Below, piece by piece: positions 61,286 to 64,000 of a stretch of DNA of 64,000 nucleotides. Position 1 is the stretch's first letter. Every line of letters begins with the position of its first letter. The notes under the pieces are model-generated. The model was not told where the DNA came from, ran no database searches, and saw only the letters and a list, made by a program, of their open reading frames with translations. Location of the stretch: assembly GCF_024296685.1 (NCBI RefSeq), contig NZ_CP100763.1, positions 3,658,001 through 3,722,000 of the forward strand, given 5' to 3'. Source of the stretch: Natrinema marinum (lineage in GTDB: Archaea; Halobacteriota; Halobacteria; Halobacteriales; Natrialbaceae). The position numbers and the translations under genes were made by a program.

Positions 61286-61437
61286 GGCCGCGAACGACCG
61301 GAAGCGCGGCGCTACGCGCCGCGATACGACGAGCGGCCCCGGCCGCGAGTCAGTGAGTGAGCGGCTTTTTGGTCGAGATCTTTCGAGAAGGGCGAGCGAG
61401 CGTAGCGAGCGAACCCGACGAGAAAAAGGTCGATGCC
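61286..61437 (+). repeat. Spacer element between the two copies of the purNH 3' end
   Basis: 152 bases. Right after the stop is a nested hairpin: GGGCCGC (61286-61292) pairs with GCGGCCC (61332-61338), enclosing a GC stem. Then come GTGAGTGAGCGGC, TTTTTGGTCGAGAT and, near the right end, GAGCGAACCCGACGAGAAAAAGG. The last blocks match the spacer behind dph6 in order. Confidence 0.6.
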
Positions 61438-61479
61438 GCGATGGCGTTTACGGGGCAGCGAAGGTTCCGTCACGACTGA
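61438..61479 (+). pseudogene. Duplicated 42-base 3' end of purNH with its own stop
   Basis: In frame it encodes AMAFTGQRRFRHD and a TGA, against AMAFTGQRSFRHD and TAG at 61244-61285. The left 23 bases are almost identical; the right 19 differ in codon choice yet keep the peptide. It is probably the ancestral gene end, with the present end rebuilt by inserted DNA. Confidence 0.7.
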
Positions 61480-61537
61480 GCGGTTCGGGGACGTTCCGAA
61501 CCGACTTTTTTTATCGGTACCCCGAATCCGCTTGAGT

Positions 61538-62893
61538 ATGACCGAGCCGACGATCGAGAACCGCGACTGTCTCGCCTCGAGCGAGGCCCGCGATGCCGCG
61601 CTCGCCTGTGTCGAGGCCGGAATCGCGGCGGGCCATCCCCGCGCTGTCGTCCGCGACGCCGTCTCGCTCGCGGACGATACCCTCCGTGTCGCGGACGCGA
61701 CGTACGACCTCCGCGAGTACGACGAGCTGGTCGTCCTCGGCGGGGGCAACGCCGCGGCCCACGTCGCCGCCGTGCTCGAGACCGTACTGGGCGATCGGAT
61801 CGACGGCGGTGTGGTCGTCACGGACGACCCCGCGGACACGGCGCGCGTCGCGGTCCGCGAGGGTGACCACCCCGTTCCCAGTGAGCGCGGCGTCGACGGA
61901 ACTCGGGAGGTGCTCGAGGCGGCCGACGCGGCCGGCGAGGGGACGCTCGTGCTGGCGGCGATCACCGGCGGCGGCAGCGCGCTCATGGCCGCCCCCGCCG
62001 GAGGCGTGTCGCTGGCCGACTTACAGGCGACCACCGACGCCCTGCTCGAGAGCGGGGCCGACATCGGCGAAATCAACGCGGTCCGCAAGCACCTCTCGGC
62101 GCTGAAAGGCGGCCGACTGGCGCGCCGGACCGCCCCCGCGACGATCGCCGCCGTGATCCTCTCCGACGTGGTGGGAAACGACCTGAGCGTGATCGCGAGC
62201 GGCCCGCTCGCGCCCGACGCGTCGACGTTCGACGACGCGCTCGCGGTCCTCGCACGCTACGAAATCGACGCGCCCGAAACCGTAGTAGACCGCCTCGAGC
62301 GCGGCGCGGCCGGCGAGATCGCCGAGACGCCCGGTCCCGACGATTCCGCCTTCGAGGCGGTCTCGAATCACGTCGTCGCCGACGGGATGACCGTGCTCGA
62401 GGCCGCTCGCGACGCGGTGGTCGAGCGCGGTTACGAGCCGCTGATACTGTCCTCGCGCGTTCGCGGCGAAGCGCGGGAGGCGGCGACGACCCACGTCGCC
62501 GTCGCGGCGGAGATCCGGGCGACGGGCACGCCACTCGAACCGCCGGCCGCGATCCTCTCCGGCGGGGAGACGACGGTGACCGTCCGGGGCGACGGGACCG
62601 GCGGGCCGAACCAGGAGTTCGCGACAAGCGCGGCGCTCGAACTCGCCGAGGGCGACGAAAACGGAAGTGAGGGGCACGTCACGGTCGCCGCGGTCGACAC
62701 CGACGGGATCGACGGGGCGACCGACGCGGCCGGCGCGCTCGTCGACGGGACGACCGTCGTGGACCCGGACGCGGCGCGCGAGGCGCTCGCGGAAAACGAC
62801 GTCCATCCGTATCTCGAGTCCCGCGGTGCGCTCGTCCGAACGGGGCGGACGGGGACGAATCTGAACGACCTCCGAATACTGATCGTCAAGTAG
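61538..62893 (+). CDS. Glycerate 2-kinase type (DUF4147/MOFRL)
   Basis: 451 residues. The first 230 residues contain VVLGGGNAAAHVAAVLE and ITGGGSALMAAP, NAVRKHLSALKGGRLA and VILSDVVGNDLSVIASGP of the glycerate kinase II N-terminal domain. The rest ends in the MOFRL motif region (AILSGGETTVTVRGDGTGGPNQEFA, AVDTDGIDGATDAAGA). It phosphorylates glycerate to 2-phosphoglycerate from ATP. A TTTTTTTA box about 30 bases before the ATG fits a leaderless start. Confidence 0.92.
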   Translation: MTEPTIENRDCLASSEARDAALACVEAGIAAGHPRAVVRDAVSLADDTLRVADATYDLREYDELVVLGGGNAAAHVAAVLETVLGDRIDGGVVVTDDPADTARVAVREGDHPVPSERGVDGTREVLEAADAAGEGTLVLAAITGGGSALMAAPAGGVSLADLQATTDALLESGADIGEINAVRKHLSALKGGRLARRTAPATIAAVILSDVVGNDLSVIASGPLAPDASTFDDALAVLARYEIDAPETVVDRLERGAAGEIAETPGPDDSAFEAVSNHVVADGMTVLEAARDAVVERGYEPLILSSRVRGEAREAATTHVAVAAEIRATGTPLEPPAAILSGGETTVTVRGDGTGGPNQEFATSAALELAEGDENGSEGHVTVAAVDTDGIDGATDAAGALVDGTTVVDPDAAREALAENDVHPYLESRGALVRTGRTGTNLNDLRILIVK

Positions 62894-62930
62894 GATTCGA
62901 GAACGGGGCAACGGGAGCCGCTGACTTGGC

Positions 62931-63758
62931 TCAGGTGTCGGCGTCCGGCGCGAGCGCGTCGATCACGCGGCAGGCGTTCTTCGAGAACGCCCGGCGGAGC
63001 ATGTCCTCCGAGACGTCGAGGGTGAGGATCTCCATGACGGCGACGTTGGGATGACAGGCGGGCGCGCCGCTGCCGAAGAGGACGCGGTCGGGGTGCTCGA
63101 GGAGGGCGCGCTCGAGTTGCTCGCGGTAGCGGACGAAACTCGTCTCGAGGTAGCAGTCGTCGTACTCGTCGAGGAGGTCGATCATTTCGTCCATCAGTTC
63201 GCGGTTCAGCGGGTGGCCGCCGAATCGGCCGACGACGACGGGGAAGGAGCGCTCGAGCAGCGTCTCAGCGAGCGTCTCAGGGGGCGCCTTGACGCCGCCG
63301 CGGACGATCACGGGCAGTCCGACGGCCTCGAGGGCTGCGAGGACCTCCTCGTCGGGATAGTCGTCGACGGCGGGATCGAGGACGAACCCGTGGAAGCGGT
63401 CGTCGTAGGCGTACTTCTCGACGTCGTCGGGGGAGGTGTGGTGGTCCTCGCGGCGACTCAGGGCGTTGTGGAGCCGGCCAGTCGCCTTCCGGCCCGGCGT
63501 CTCGGTCCCGTTGATCCGGGCGAAGGCGGCGAACGGCCGGTCGACGCTGCGTCTGGCGACGCCGTTGTTCGGCGCGAGGTAGCTCCCGTCCCGCCGCGTC
63601 GGCGGGAAGACGATCGCCTTCGTGATCCCTGCCTGGTGCATTTCCCGCTCGAGTCGGTCGGCCGTGATCGTTCGTCTCCGGGGCCCCCCGCTGCCGTCGG
63701 CCGGCGGCAGCCGCGTCGCGATGTCGACGACGCGAAATCCGTGTTCCAGCTCCAGCAT
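62931..63758 (-). CDS. Amidohydrolase-type TIM-barrel protein
   Basis: 275 residues. FRVVDIATRLPP, ITKAIVFPP, FAAFARINGTE, FHGFVLDPAVDDY, PVIVRGG, PVVVGRFGGHPLNRELMDEM, CYLETSFVRY and VLFGSGAPACHPNVAVMEI follow the order of the amidohydrolase 2/TatD-like barrel. The usual first HxH motif is absent (DIATRL in its place), so metal binding is reduced or lost; a role as hydrolase or decarboxylase cannot be assigned. Confidence 0.72.
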   Translation of the reverse strand: MLELEHGFRVVDIATRLPPADGSGGPRRRTITADRLEREMHQAGITKAIVFPPTRRDGSYLAPNNGVARRSVDRPFAAFARINGTETPGRKATGRLHNALSRREDHHTSPDDVEKYAYDDRFHGFVLDPAVDDYPDEEVLAALEAVGLPVIVRGGVKAPPETLAETLLERSFPVVVGRFGGHPLNRELMDEMIDLLDEYDDCYLETSFVRYREQLERALLEHPDRVLFGSGAPACHPNVAVMEILTLDVSEDMLRRAFSKNACRVIDALAPDADT

Positions 63759-63870
63759 CTACTGTGGGGTTCCGAGTCGAGCCATATTTCCCTACCGGCT
63801 CCGCCGCCGATGGGCCTGCCGACGGTTCGCACGGGCAATCGCAAGACGGAGCGGTGGCTGGAGAGAAAGA

Positions 63871-63878
63871 GTTATATA
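63871..63878 (+). promoter_or_regulatory. TATA box of the thermosome gene
   Basis: TTATATAG preceded by a purine-rich GAGAAAGAG (BRE-like) lies about 40 bases before the thermosome ATG, a typical strong haloarchaeal promoter of heat-responsive cct genes. Confidence 0.55.
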
Positions 63879-63912
63879 GAAGTGCTGACGACATGGTTAG
63901 TGAGGATCAACG

Positions 63913-64000
63913 ATGGCACAACAGCGACGCATGGGTGGGCAGCCCATGTTCATTATGAGCGAGGATAGCCAGCGAACGCAGGGCCGCGACGCCCAGTCGT
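63913..64000 (+). CDS. Thermosome subunit (5' end only)
   Basis: Only the first 29 codons are present. MAQQRRMGGQPMFIMSEDSQ followed by RTQGRDAQS matches the N terminus of haloarchaeal thermosome (group II chaperonin) subunits, which fold proteins with ATP in an eight- or nine-membered ring. Subunit type cannot be told. Confidence 0.85.
   Translation, partial: MAQQRRMGGQPMFIMSEDSQRTQGRDAQS

Noticed and set aside
1-64000. CRISPR array
   Set aside because: No regularly spaced short direct repeats were found; all repeats seen are gene tails, PAS domains or the structured element.

Overview
The window is 64 kb of haloarchaeal chromosome. The evidence is its high G+C content (low only in a few patches), strongly acidic proteins, frequent CTCGAG-type Leu-Glu codon pairs, and many families typical of Halobacteria: CetZ, FtsZ1, a purN-purH fusion, a Bat-type PAS/HTH regulator, archaeal D-aminoacyl-tRNA deacylase, TFS, archaeal NAC and a thermosome. 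Its style resembles the Natrialba/Natrinema/Haloterrigena group, but this is an impression and not a placement. No tRNA, rRNA, CRISPR array or intact transposase was seen.

Layout. 1-5 kb: the 5' end of a DHH phosphoesterase, an SDR-type epimerase, a sulfite-oxidase-like molybdoenzyme, a DUF5791-like protein and CetZ. 4.5-13.4 kb: a GH2-like protein without the expected catalytic pair, a coiled-coil protein, an NTF2-fold protein, an ATP-grasp ligase, SppA, a DUF373 membrane protein and Dph6. 13.4-19.3 kb: a sugar-nucleotide transferase, small HTH and zinc-ribbon regulators, a Rieske protein, a saccharopine-dehydrogenase-like protein and PabC. 19.3-21.3 kb: a foreign-looking patch with a low-G+C membrane protein, a field of hairpins and three small genes. 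It separates pabC from pabB-pabA. 21.4-29 kb: pabA, pabB, a HhH protein, aroE, a two-domain HTH protein and a large PAS/GAF/Bat regulator. 29-36.9 kb: dtdA, ftsZ1, a regulator, a rubrerythrin-like protein, a rhodanese/MBL protein, and a divergent ferredoxin and geranylgeranyl reductase pair. 37-49.7 kb: a lipoprotein, an M20 hydrolase, an S10-like protein, a Nudix hydrolase, an epoxide hydrolase, an MFS transporter, TFS, nac-trmI with a PUA gene, NYN and HtpX. 50-57 kb: the succinylase-type lysine cluster dapA-dapB-dapD, lysA, dapF-dapE, with one unrelated reverse gene inside. 57-64 kb: two half-size EamA transporters, purB, purNH, glycerate kinase, an amidohydrolase and the start of a thermosome gene.

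How the genes relate. aroE and pabABC form a shikimate-to-4-aminobenzoate block (folate/pterin precursors). purB and purNH are purine genes. The dap/lysA cluster makes lysine through diaminopimelate. CetZ and FtsZ1 are both tubulin-superfamily cytoskeletal proteins.

The most unusual material is non-coding. Three copies of a roughly 200-220-base element (36.9, 45.4 and 47.1 kb) share a conserved body. Their paired arms differ between copies but stay complementary, which suggests selection on a fold. Separately, dph6 and purNH each carry a duplicated 3' tail behind a related spacer, and lysA has an 18-base version. A cluster of six perfect hairpins sits in the foreign patch. Several palindromes overlap promoter positions: twin AAAACGTTTT sites between ferredoxin and geranylgeranyl reductase, an inverted repeat around a TATA-like element before ftsZ1, and a 16-base TATA palindrome before a regulator.
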